64,000 nucleotides of DNA, from contig CP036434.1 of NCBI GenBank assembly GCA_007751475.1, forward strand, positions 3,601,524-3,665,523. Direction: 5' to 3'. A program made the position numbers and the translations under genes. Below, piece after piece: positions 55,298 to 63,559 of this stretch; the stretch's first letter is position 1, and the number at the start of each line of letters is the position of its first letter. Origin of the DNA: Saltatorellus ferox (GTDB lineage Bacteria; Planctomycetota; UBA1135; GCA-002686595). Under the pieces are notes generated by a model that searched no databases, had not been told where the DNA came from, and worked only from the letters and a program-made list of their open reading frames with translations.

Positions 55298-56335
55298 ATG
55301 TCGAACACCGCCACGCTCAGCTTCAGCCGCACGGGCCGAGGCCTATTCACCCGGGACGAGGTCCGCGCGCTCATGCAGATCGAGTTCGAGCGGGCCGAGA
55401 GGTACAGCTACCCGATCGCGTGCATGCTGATCCAGGTGGATCACCTGGCGCAGATCCAGACGGTGCACGGCCACGAGGCCAAGGAGGAGGTGCTCTTCTC
55501 GATCATCGACCTCGTGAAAGGGGCGACCCGGGCGGGAGACCTTCTCGGCTACATCGTCGACGATCGACTGATGGCCGTGGTACCGCACACTCACCCCGTC
55601 GCGGCGAAGGCGCTGGCGGAGCGCTTGTTGAAGGGCGCGCGTGAGCTCGCCTTCGCACTGGAAGGCCGGACGATTCGCATCACGCTCTCGATCGGGCTCA
55701 GCCACAACCAGGACCCGGGCGCCAAGTCGTTCGCGACGCTGGAGCGCGTGTCCGAAGAAGGTCTCGACGTCGCCGACAATGGCGGCGGAGATCGCTGCGT
55801 CCAGACGGAGCTCTACCAGCTCTACGAGCGCGAGAAGAAGCCGGTGAGCCGCGAGGACATCGAGGATCTCCTGGCCCGCGCCGAAAAGATGGGCTATCGC
55901 CAGCGACTCGAGTCGCTGGTGCAGGGTGGCGCGGATCTGGAGGTCGCTGCGGAGACCGTCGCGGAGGAGATCATCGACCGCGCGGTGGACGCGGCGCGTC
56001 AGGACTGGGAGAAGGAGCTGGCCGAGGCCAACGCGGAGGTCGTGCGTCTCTCGGCGGAGAGCCTGAAGTCGCCGGCCGGGTCGCCCGATGAGGACCTTCG
56101 CCGCGAGGTGGAGCAGCTCCACCGACGGATCGCGAAGCTGACGGGATCCCTGGAGATGACCGAGCAGGAGATCGCTCGACTCCGAAAGCTCAAGAACGTG
56201 GACGACGGCGTCGCGTCGCTCTACCGCGACGTCCAGGGGCTCGGCGACGGCGACGCGAGGTCCGAGGTCAAGAAGGAGCTGATGGGCGAGATCTTCCGGG
56301 CCAACATGCACCTGCAGGGCAAGAAGGTCGGCTGA
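55298..56335 (+). CDS. Degenerate GGDEF protein with conserved tail motif
   Basis: The 345-residue product starts with a GGDEF fold (about 15-165): FTRDEVRALMQIEFERAERY, then GYIVDDRLMAVVP where active enzymes have R-Y-G-G-D-E-F, and TLSIGLSHNQDPG. The signature is lost, so it should not make cyclic di-GMP; it may bind GTP or act as a scaffold. A coiled-coil region (about 225-300) and a C-terminal tail with GVASLYRDVQGL and KKELMGEIFRANMHL follow, shared with the protein at 48478. No membrane segment. Confidence 0.8.
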   Translation: MSNTATLSFSRTGRGLFTRDEVRALMQIEFERAERYSYPIACMLIQVDHLAQIQTVHGHEAKEEVLFSIIDLVKGATRAGDLLGYIVDDRLMAVVPHTHPVAAKALAERLLKGARELAFALEGRTIRITLSIGLSHNQDPGAKSFATLERVSEEGLDVADNGGGDRCVQTELYQLYEREKKPVSREDIEDLLARAEKMGYRQRLESLVQGGADLEVAAETVAEEIIDRAVDAARQDWEKELAEANAEVVRLSAESLKSPAGSPDEDLRREVEQLHRRIAKLTGSLEMTEQEIARLRKLKNVDDGVASLYRDVQGLGDGDARSEVKKELMGEIFRANMHLQGKKVG

Positions 56336-56370
56336 CGCGCGGTTGAAGACCGCCCTTCTGGCGCGACGAA

Positions 56371-56414
56371 AAGAGCGCCCGCGCCGTCTCCGAGGAGAGG
56401 GCGCGGGCGCTCTT
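56371..56414. terminator. Bidirectional terminator between convergent genes
   Basis: A 15-bp stem (56371-56385 with 56400-56414) lies between the stops of two converging genes. It has a T-run on the minus strand (56369-56372 as AAAA) and CTTGT on the plus strand, so it may serve both. Confidence 0.75.
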
Positions 56415-56449
56415 GTCCGTTCAGCAGATCGAGATCGGCCGTCCAGCGA

Positions 56450-58033
56450 TCACGGGCAGAACACTGCGCTCAGGCCGTTCGTGAAGTTCCAGCTCGGCGT
56501 GCCGCCCTGGTTGTCGCGGAACCAGAACTGGAAGTTCAGGGTATCGCCCGCGTTGATGGCACCCGGTCCCATGCTCTGGTTCGGTGCGGTGAAGTCGACC
56601 TGGAGGAAAGCGCTACCGAGGATGTCCGCCTGAACCGCGGGGTAGATGCGGATCAGAGGCTTCGAAGCATTGCCAGCGACGCAAAGGTTCCCGAGGCCGC
56701 TCGTGGTCGAGGTCTGCTCGGGGCCATAGAAGAAGATACCGATCCCGTTCGACGGGACGCCACCGGCCGCAAGGCCGAAGTCGTTCGCGCCGATGCTGGT
56801 GGACCCGGTGCCTGCGATGATCGCCGGTGTTCCGGTGCTGCCCGCCACGGCCTGGCAGAAGTTGGTGTAGCCGCACGGCGGCACGTCCTCGACGATCTTC
56901 CACGCGCGCGCGCCCGAGAGGATGTAGATCTCGCCGTCGAAGTCCTCGCCGAAGGCGGTGATGTTCGAGAGCGAAGCGGAACCCGGCGGATCGAGTTCGG
57001 TCTGGCGCTCCATGAAGTCCAGCACGTTCGTGCCGTCGTAGCGGAGGCTCCAGATCCGGTTCGAGCAGTAGTCGGCGTAGAAGTACGTGCCCTGGAGGCT
57101 CGGGATGGCGGAGCCGCGGTAGATCATGCCGCCGGTGATGCTGCAGCCCTGACCGTGGGTGTACTCGATGATCGGATCGATCAGCGTCGTGTCGGTGCAC
57201 ACGCAGCCCGAGAGGCCCGTGCAGCGCGTGCCTTCCTTGCAGCGCCAGCCGAGGTTCAGTCCGCCCACGCCAGCGGGAATGAAGTCGACCTCTTCGCGGG
57301 CGTTCTGACCCACGTCAGCGATCCAGAGGTCGCCGGTCATGCGATCGAAGGTGAAGCGCCACGGGTTCCGGACGCCGATGTGCCAGATCTCGTCGCGAAC
57401 GGTGGAGACGCCGACGAAGGGGTTGTCCGCGGGGATGAACGGCGAGGGGATGTCCACGTCGTAGCGGAGCATCTTGCCGAGGAGCTGCATGCCGTCCTGG
57501 GCGCGTCCGTTCGGGTCGTTGCCCGAGCCGCCGTCGCCCATGCCGACGTAGAGCTTGCCGTCAGGGCCGAAGCGAAGGCAGCCGCCGTTGTGGTTGCTGA
57601 AGTCCTGGTTGATCGAGTCGATGAACTGGACCACGGTCGGATCGGCGACGTTGGGATCGGCCGTGACCGCGAACTCGGTGATCCGGGTGTTGCCGCCCGT
57701 GTTCGTGAAGTTCACGAAGAAGCGGCCGTTCGTCTGGTAGTCGGGGTGGAAGGCGAGGCCGAGAAGGCCGCGCTCGCCGCCGGAGCCGACCATCGACCGG
57801 ATGTCGAGGAAGGGCGCGCCAGCGGTGACGCCGTTCTCGACGACCTGGATGGTGCCGCGCTGCTCGACGATGAAGACGCGCGTGGGATCACCCGGCGCGA
57901 ACGTGAGGTCGGTGGGACTGACGAGGCCGTTGACGAACAGTTCGGTCGTCAGGGGAGCCTGCCCTGCGGCGGGAGCGGCGGTCCAGGCGAGGAGCGTGGC
58001 GGCCAGTCCGGCGAGAAGAGTAGAGCGGTGCAT
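56450..58033 (-). CDS. Secreted PQQ-dependent sugar dehydrogenase-like protein
   Basis: Start at MHRSTLLAG (58033) gives a signal peptide and a 527-residue product. The six-bladed propeller of the glucose/sorbosone dehydrogenase family is clear: SPTDLTFAPGDPTRVFIVEQ, GERGLLGLAFHPDY, GKLYVGMGDGGSGNDP and HIGVRNPWRFTFD. Cys-rich CKEGTRCTGLSGCVCTD suggests disulfides. Residues after about 400 are the shared C-terminal module (CQAVAGSTGTPAII ... FQFWFRDNQGG). It probably oxidises a sugar outside the cytoplasm, with electrons passed to a c-type acceptor. Confidence 0.88.
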   Translation of the reverse strand: MHRSTLLAGLAATLLAWTAAPAAGQAPLTTELFVNGLVSPTDLTFAPGDPTRVFIVEQRGTIQVVENGVTAGAPFLDIRSMVGSGGERGLLGLAFHPDYQTNGRFFVNFTNTGGNTRITEFAVTADPNVADPTVVQFIDSINQDFSNHNGGCLRFGPDGKLYVGMGDGGSGNDPNGRAQDGMQLLGKMLRYDVDIPSPFIPADNPFVGVSTVRDEIWHIGVRNPWRFTFDRMTGDLWIADVGQNAREEVDFIPAGVGGLNLGWRCKEGTRCTGLSGCVCTDTTLIDPIIEYTHGQGCSITGGMIYRGSAIPSLQGTYFYADYCSNRIWSLRYDGTNVLDFMERQTELDPPGSASLSNITAFGEDFDGEIYILSGARAWKIVEDVPPCGYTNFCQAVAGSTGTPAIIAGTGSTSIGANDFGLAAGGVPSNGIGIFFYGPEQTSTTSGLGNLCVAGNASKPLIRIYPAVQADILGSAFLQVDFTAPNQSMGPGAINAGDTLNFQFWFRDNQGGTPSWNFTNGLSAVFCP

Positions 58034-58214
58034 GAAGTGAAGAGAGTGGCTGGAAGAATCGCTCGGCGGGTCGAGCGTGGGCGTCGATACGACGCCGCCA
58101 GAACAGGTCATTCTAGCGTGACCCCATGAAGGCGAACCGGATCGGCCTTCGGTTCCTACTTTTTGTCGCTATTGCGGGCGACGGGAGCCCGTAGGTTCGC
58201 TCCAGTTCACCGTT

Positions 58215-59882
58215 ATGAGAGCCTCTTTATTCCGCCTGATTGTCGCAGCCACCGCTCGCCGTCGTTCGTCTCGTATTGCGACGGAGGCCGGGGCGATCCG
58301 TTCCATGGCACTGGCGTCATCGGTGCTGTGGCTGATCGCAGCCTGTGCGGGCGGGGGCGAAGAGCCTCCGCGCTACCGGAACGTGCTCTTCATTTCCATG
58401 GACACCACGCGTGCCGATCATCTGGGTCTCTACGGAAACGCGGAGGTGAAAACGCCAGCCATCGATGCGCTGGGCGCCGAAGGCGTCGTCTTCGACGCCT
58501 GCATGTCGGCGGCCGCGACGACTCTCGCGTCGCATACGAGCCTGCTCACCGGGACGTACCCCTTGCGTCACGGCGTCACGCGCAACGGCTTCCAGGTGAG
58601 CCCGGAGAACGAGCTGCTCCAGGAGGTGCTGCGCGACGCGGGCTTTTACTGCGCCGCCGTCCTGGGCTCCGCGGCGCTCACCCACAAGAGCGGCCTCGAT
58701 CAGGGCTTCGATCACTACGACGACGACTTCGATCTCGCGGCGGAGGCCGGAGGGCGCGACCAGGATCAGCGCTCTGCGGCCGATGTCACGGAGCGCCTGC
58801 TCTCCCACGTGGACGAGGTGCTTCAGCGACGCAAGAGTGACCAGAGCGTCCCGGACCGGATGTTCCTCGTGGCGCACTACTTCGATCCGCACGCGCCGTA
58901 CGCGCCGGGGGCCGAGATGGCGCAGCGCTACGGCGTCGAGCCCATGGTGGGGGACTTCGACGACATCGAGCAGGCGGTCCAGAGCCAGCAGGCGCGGATC
59001 CTTCGCGGTCCGGCCGCGGAAGGACTCACGGCTGCGCAGGCGAACATGCCGCTCGGCCAGCAGTCCGTGATTCAAAAGGGGCTGAACGAGCCGCTCGTGC
59101 GCCGGGCAGCCGGCGTTCCGACGAAGATGGGCCGCACGCTGGCGCGGCTGTATGCGGGCGAGGTGACGCGGACGGACGATGCCATCGGAACGCTCCTCGC
59201 GGGGCTCGCCGCACGCGGCGTTCTGAAGGACACGCTCGTGGTTCTGACGGCCGATCACGGGGAGACGTTCTGGGAGCACGGCAACTTCTGGAACCACGGT
59301 CTCTGGGTCTCGCAGACCGATGTGCACGTGCCGCTGATCCTTCGCTTCCCCGACGGGCGGGGCGCCGGGCGACGGGTGGACACCTCGGTTTCGGGCGTCG
59401 ACGTGATGCCGACGATTCTCGAGGCCCTAGGGCTCGTGGAAGCTCGGGCGGGAGACGTCGAGCCAGCCCACGGAAGGAGCCTGATGCCCGCCATCGAGGG
59501 GCTGGCGCTCGGGGATCGAGCGACGTTCTCCGAGGCGACCCAGCCCGGTCCAATCCTGGAGGTCGCCCCGGATGGGGCGACCCTGCCCTGGGGGAACGCA
59601 CGGAAACCGCAGGCGGTGCGGCTCGGGGACTGGAAGCTCATCGACGCCGGTTATCTCGGCCTTCAGCAGCTCTTCCATCTCGGCAGGGACCCGGGCGAGC
59701 GCACGGACCTCCTGGCCCCCGGGGCCAGCCCATTGTCGGAAGAAGCCCGCGGGGCGCTCGCGGATCTGCAGCTCGCCTTGAGCCGCTGGCGAGCCAGCGC
59801 CAGCCCGAAAACCTCGGCCTTCGATCCCTCGCAGATCGACACGCTGCGGGGGCTCGGCTACACCGAGGGCCAACGCAAGTAG
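58215..59882 (+). CDS. Sulfatase-like lipoprotein with Thr at the nucleophile position
   Basis: The frame from 58215 gives 555 residues; ATG at 58305 is a possible start for a short lipoprotein signal with LIAAC. The alkaline-phosphatase-superfamily fold shows FISMDTTRADHLGLYG, HYFDPHAPY and LTADHGETFWEHG. At the sulfatase catalytic motif the protein has TLASHTSLLTG, with Thr where formylglycine-forming Cys or Ser should be. It therefore more likely acts as a phosphatase or phosphotransferase, like other Thr-type family members, or on a sulfate ester by a different route. The gene diverges from the sugar dehydrogenase. Confidence 0.82.
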   Translation: MRASLFRLIVAATARRRSSRIATEAGAIRSMALASSVLWLIAACAGGGEEPPRYRNVLFISMDTTRADHLGLYGNAEVKTPAIDALGAEGVVFDACMSAAATTLASHTSLLTGTYPLRHGVTRNGFQVSPENELLQEVLRDAGFYCAAVLGSAALTHKSGLDQGFDHYDDDFDLAAEAGGRDQDQRSAADVTERLLSHVDEVLQRRKSDQSVPDRMFLVAHYFDPHAPYAPGAEMAQRYGVEPMVGDFDDIEQAVQSQQARILRGPAAEGLTAAQANMPLGQQSVIQKGLNEPLVRRAAGVPTKMGRTLARLYAGEVTRTDDAIGTLLAGLAARGVLKDTLVVLTADHGETFWEHGNFWNHGLWVSQTDVHVPLILRFPDGRGAGRRVDTSVSGVDVMPTILEALGLVEARAGDVEPAHGRSLMPAIEGLALGDRATFSEATQPGPILEVAPDGATLPWGNARKPQAVRLGDWKLIDAGYLGLQQLFHLGRDPGERTDLLAPGASPLSEEARGALADLQLALSRWRASASPKTSAFDPSQIDTLRGLGYTEGQRK

Positions 59883-59889
59883 GTGACCC

Positions 59890-60879
59890 CTACTCGAAGC
59901 TACCGTGGTGCCGGTAGAAGAATCGGTGCACGACGTCACCCTCACGGATGACCTCGCCGTCGATGAAGTAGAGCGGCAGGCGCTGGTCGCCCATCTCGGC
60001 CCGCTGGGCGTTCATCGCAAAGCGGATCGTGTCGCCGCGCTCGACGGGGAACGGGCGCACGGGGAAGAACGACTGGCGCCAGTGGGTGGGCACCTTCATC
60101 GGTGAGCAGGAAAGCTCGATCTTCGGGGCGAGGTCCACTTCGAACCAGCCGCCGAACCCGTGGATCGTGCCGTCGCGCTCGATGGGCATCGTCACCGCCG
60201 ACGTGAAGAAGAAGTCGTCCGACGTGGCGGTGTCGAGGTCGAGATCGAGGACGATCTGGGGCGGGCCGATCAGGGAAGCTGCCTTGAGGTCGCAGGCCGC
60301 TGTCAGGAAGCTCTGGACCTCGGCCTCCACGAGCCTGGAGTAGTCGAGGCCGTAGACCGGACGCTCCCAGAGGCCGATGCCGAGGTCCATGTGGACGTGG
60401 CTATCGTCGATGGGCGCGACGGCGAGGCGGAGGTGCCGGGGCAGCATGTGCCCGCCCTCGCGCATCCAGCGGTTGCGCGCGCCGATCACGGACTCGAACA
60501 TGAGCTCCGCGAGGCCGAAGAAACCCATCCATTCGGAGACGATCAGGTCGTAGTCTCCGGGCAGATCCAGGTCCTCGGCGCGGCCCCGATGGAACGTGAT
60601 CTTGTCCCCGAAACCGTTGTCCTCGGCCACGTCGCGGGCCAGCTCGATGATGGCGGACGAGTCCACGGCATCGACGTGGGCCGCGCCAGCGCGCGCCGCG
60701 AACATGGAGAGGATCCCGGTGCCGGTGCCGACGTCCAGGACGCGCTTGCCCCGGGCCATCGACTCGATGGCCAGCCGATAGGCGTCCGTCCGCGCATGAT
60801 CCTGGATCATCAGGCGGTGGACGCCGGGGTCTGCGTAACTGGCGAAGTAGTCGTGATCGCTTGCGTAGCCGTCGCTCAT
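59890..60879 (-). CDS. Protein arginine methyltransferase (PRMT) family, class I
   Basis: Start at MSDGYASDHDY gives 329 residues. The PRMT-specific N-terminal helix YFASYADPGVHRLMIQDHAR is at 11-30 (in two parts), then SAM motif I VLDVGTGTGILSM, the double-E loop SEWMGFFGLAE with Glu116 and Glu125, and the THW loop PTHWRQ near residue 264. That set is the eukaryotic PRMT signature and is rare in bacteria. It would methylate arginine side chains of proteins. It converges with the sulfatase and has a long antisense frame in front that was ignored. Confidence 0.88.
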   Translation of the reverse strand: MSDGYASDHDYFASYADPGVHRLMIQDHARTDAYRLAIESMARGKRVLDVGTGTGILSMFAARAGAAHVDAVDSSAIIELARDVAEDNGFGDKITFHRGRAEDLDLPGDYDLIVSEWMGFFGLAELMFESVIGARNRWMREGGHMLPRHLRLAVAPIDDSHVHMDLGIGLWERPVYGLDYSRLVEAEVQSFLTAACDLKAASLIGPPQIVLDLDLDTATSDDFFFTSAVTMPIERDGTIHGFGGWFEVDLAPKIELSCSPMKVPTHWRQSFFPVRPFPVERGDTIRFAMNAQRAEMGDQRLPLYFIDGEVIREGDVVHRFFYRHHGSFE

Positions 60880-61029
60880 CCGCGAAGAGTGCCAAGCCGG
60901 ACACCGGACGGCTCCACAATTCACGTCGATGATCGCGGGAGATGCCGTGAATTCCCGCCTCTGGATCGGCCCCGAGATCGGGCCTGATCGCAGTTGAGAT
61001 GCGGGGAACGGTCTTCCTATGCTTGGGCC

Positions 61030-62238
61030 ATGGGGCAATCGAGAGGCAACGGCGACCAGGGGACCCGCGAACCGGCGGCGGCCCACGGTCTCGATCCAGC
61101 CTCGCCTCTGACGGTCGCCGAGGCGGCCGCGCTCGCGGGTGTGCCGCTGGCGACCCTCGAGGCGCAGCTCGACGACGGGAGCCTGCTCTTCGAGACAGGC
61201 CAGGGCGGTCGCGCCGGGAATCGGATCGTCCGGCTCATGGACCTCGCCGATCTTTACCCGAAGCTCCGGCCCGGCGCCGCCGGCCCCCCGGCCGAGCCGG
61301 ATCCCGAAGAACCGTCGGAGAGCACGGTTCCGGCCCGCGTGGATTCCCGCGTGAATTCCCTGGGCGCCGACGACAGCATCGCCGGCGCCGTCCGTGCTTC
61401 GGGCGCGGACCGGAACGCGCTGATCGAGCTCTGTCAGGACCTGGAGACCCGCCTCGACCTCGCCGAGCGCGAACGCCAGGCCAGCACCGCCAGTCTGCTG
61501 ATGGCGCAGCGTCGGGTCCTCGACCTCGAGCGCCGCGACGAGCGACGGCCGATCGCGTGGATGGCCGCCGCCACCCTCGGCGTCTTCGGGGTGGCGCTCG
61601 CGATTCTCGCGTTCCGCCTGCCGTCCACCGTCCGGGCTGCGGCCCGCGAGGAACTCGGCGTCCTGCAGTCCGACTTCGAGGAGCGCACGGCGCGTATGCG
61701 TGAGTCGCTCGACGCGTCCATGGCGAGTCTGGCTGGGTCCATGTCCGCTGCGATGGAGACCGCGCGCGAGGAAGAGCGAGAGCTCCTCAAGTCCGAGCGT
61801 GAAGCCCAGGCGGCCCAGATCGCGGCCCTGGAGGCCCGTCTCGCCGAGGCGCGCGCGCTGCAGCTGAGCGAGACCGAGGCGCTCACGCGGGAGCTGACCA
61901 GGCAGGTGACGGACGAGGCGGCCGAGCGGCTCGCGGCCGACGTCGAAGAGCGACGCGTGCGGAACGAAGCGCTGGAGCTGCGGCTGCGCGCCGCCGAGGC
62001 GCTCGGCGACTCTGCGCGGGAAGCGCTGGCGCAGGAGCGGAGCGTCAGCGAGGCGGAACGAGAGGCCTTCCGCCAGCAGCTGGAGGAGACGCTGGAGAGG
62101 CACGATGAAGCCCTGAAGGCAGCTCTGGCTCGCCTGGAGGCGTCCGGCGAAAGGCCCGCTCCCGCCGCCGAACCCAGCGAAAAAGAAAGCACGCCCGCTC
62201 CCTGGTGGAAGCGAGCGCTCGGGGACCTGCGCGACTGA
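61030..62238 (+). CDS. HTH-transmembrane-coiled-coil protein
   Basis: Start at MGQSRGNGD (61030) gives 402 residues. Residues 30-85 form a winged-helix-like domain (LTVAEAAALAGVPLATLEAQLDD, then an R-IVRLMDLADL wing), followed by a disordered linker, one membrane helix (about 180-200) and a long coiled coil (about 215-390). Similar layouts occur in envelope- or chromosome-linked factors, but no family is assigned. The same N-terminal domain begins the partial gene at 63560. It converges with the secreted protein at 62263. Confidence 0.72.
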   Translation: MGQSRGNGDQGTREPAAAHGLDPASPLTVAEAAALAGVPLATLEAQLDDGSLLFETGQGGRAGNRIVRLMDLADLYPKLRPGAAGPPAEPDPEEPSESTVPARVDSRVNSLGADDSIAGAVRASGADRNALIELCQDLETRLDLAERERQASTASLLMAQRRVLDLERRDERRPIAWMAAATLGVFGVALAILAFRLPSTVRAAAREELGVLQSDFEERTARMRESLDASMASLAGSMSAAMETAREEERELLKSEREAQAAQIAALEARLAEARALQLSETEALTRELTRQVTDEAAERLAADVEERRVRNEALELRLRAAEALGDSAREALAQERSVSEAEREAFRQQLEETLERHDEALKAALARLEASGERPAPAAEPSEKESTPAPWWKRALGDLRD

Positions 62239-62262
62239 CGGGTCAGGCGCGTTTCGTTCCGA

Positions 62263-63312
62263 TCAGGGTGCGAAAACGAGGGTGATCGCGTCGGTCGTGT
62301 TGGACGTGGGGACGCCGCCGTTCTGGTCGCGGAACCAGTACTGGAAGTTCCACTGATCGCCGATGTCGAACGCCTGGCCACCCGGCAGTCCGCCGTAGGG
62401 CATCGGGAGCGCGACCTGGCCCGAGCCGCCGGACGACTGGACGAAGTTCGAGAGGCGGAACAGCTGGCCGCCGAGGCAAAGGTTGCCGGCGCTGCCGCCG
62501 AACATCGGGACGAAGGCCTGGCCCTCGGCGAACAGGAAGAACCCGAGCGAGTTCTGGGGAAGCGCGGACGCTGTGAGGGCGAGGTTGCCGCCGTTCAGCC
62601 CGGAGTTTCCGGTCGTGCCGATCGCGGCGGCGATGCCCGTGGAGTTGGCGACGGCCGTGCAGTAGTTCACCGGCTGGGGGATCGTGTGGGTCGCTAGAAG
62701 GGTTCCCATCAGGTCGATCGTGGCGGAGAGGCCCGTGGCCGGGTCGACCTCGGTGAAGCTGATGTTGAGCGGCGCCGTGAGGGTGATGATCTGGTTCGCG
62801 GCCGAGACCATGCCGGTGATGGGCTGGGGGTTCGTCTGGGCGCCCGTGAGGTCGGTGGTGGTCGTCGACTGGCCGAGGGGCGTGATCTGGACGGTGCCCG
62901 AGAGGAACGTCGCGAACGAGGTTCCAGAGAAGGCCCCCGTTGGGCCCACGGGAAGGGTCGCGGACTCGAGAGCCAGCGAGAGACCCGTGATCGAGATCTG
63001 CGCGAGCGGGGGCAAGAACGGTAGCGGATTCGGGATGGACGCGTTGATGTCGGGGCTGACGACGGCGCTACCGCCGCCCGTCAGGCGGATCGACCCGATG
63101 GGACCGGTCAGGCCGGCGGCCAGCTCAGCTTCCACGAGACCAGAGATTCCGAAGGTGTTGGGGTTGCCGACCACGGGTCCCAGCGAGGTCGTGCCGGAGA
63201 ACGTGAACTGAGACGCAGGGGCGTCGATCGTGAAGGGGAGCGGGGTGCCCTGGGCGGCGGCGGTGGAAGCCAGGAGTGCGGCTCCAAGAACCTGGAAGAG
63301 GCTGCGGTTCAT
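62263..63312 (-). CDS. Secreted protein with shared C-terminal module
   Basis: Start at MNRSLFQVLGAALLAS gives a signal peptide (cleavage near AAAQG) and a 349-residue product. The N-terminal part (20-220) is beta-rich with Thr/Ser/Gly; no family is known. The C-terminal 125 residues are the module also present at 23965 and 56450: CTAVANSTGIAAAIGTTG, NLCLGGQLFRL, WNFQYWFRDQNGG. It is a third, unrelated protein with this ending. Long antisense and upstream frames were ignored. Confidence 0.75.
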   Translation of the reverse strand: MNRSLFQVLGAALLASTAAAQGTPLPFTIDAPASQFTFSGTTSLGPVVGNPNTFGISGLVEAELAAGLTGPIGSIRLTGGGSAVVSPDINASIPNPLPFLPPLAQISITGLSLALESATLPVGPTGAFSGTSFATFLSGTVQITPLGQSTTTTDLTGAQTNPQPITGMVSAANQIITLTAPLNISFTEVDPATGLSATIDLMGTLLATHTIPQPVNYCTAVANSTGIAAAIGTTGNSGLNGGNLALTASALPQNSLGFFLFAEGQAFVPMFGGSAGNLCLGGQLFRLSNFVQSSGGSGQVALPMPYGGLPGGQAFDIGDQWNFQYWFRDQNGGVPTSNTTDAITLVFAP

Positions 63313-63559
63313 GTCGGATTCAGAATGGGAGGGGGCGGAGAGAACGCGGGACGCGGTTCGGTCGCTTCCTGCACCTTCATCATGCGTCATTCCGGCGGAT
63401 CGGGCGGGCTCCTCCGCGGCGATCCTCGAATGCGGGCCAAAGTTCACCCGAATCGCGCCCCCGGAGGTCGCTGAGCGCGGATACGAGGTGCGCGGAGTCA
63501 CACCTGGCTTCGCCATTCCCCTCTGGACCTTTCCTGCCTCGATTCGCTACACCATAGAC

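Noticed and set aside
59890..62103. 737-residue minus-strand protein
   Set aside because: Residues before MSDGYASDHDY are antisense to the HTH/coiled-coil gene; the PRMT starts at 60879.
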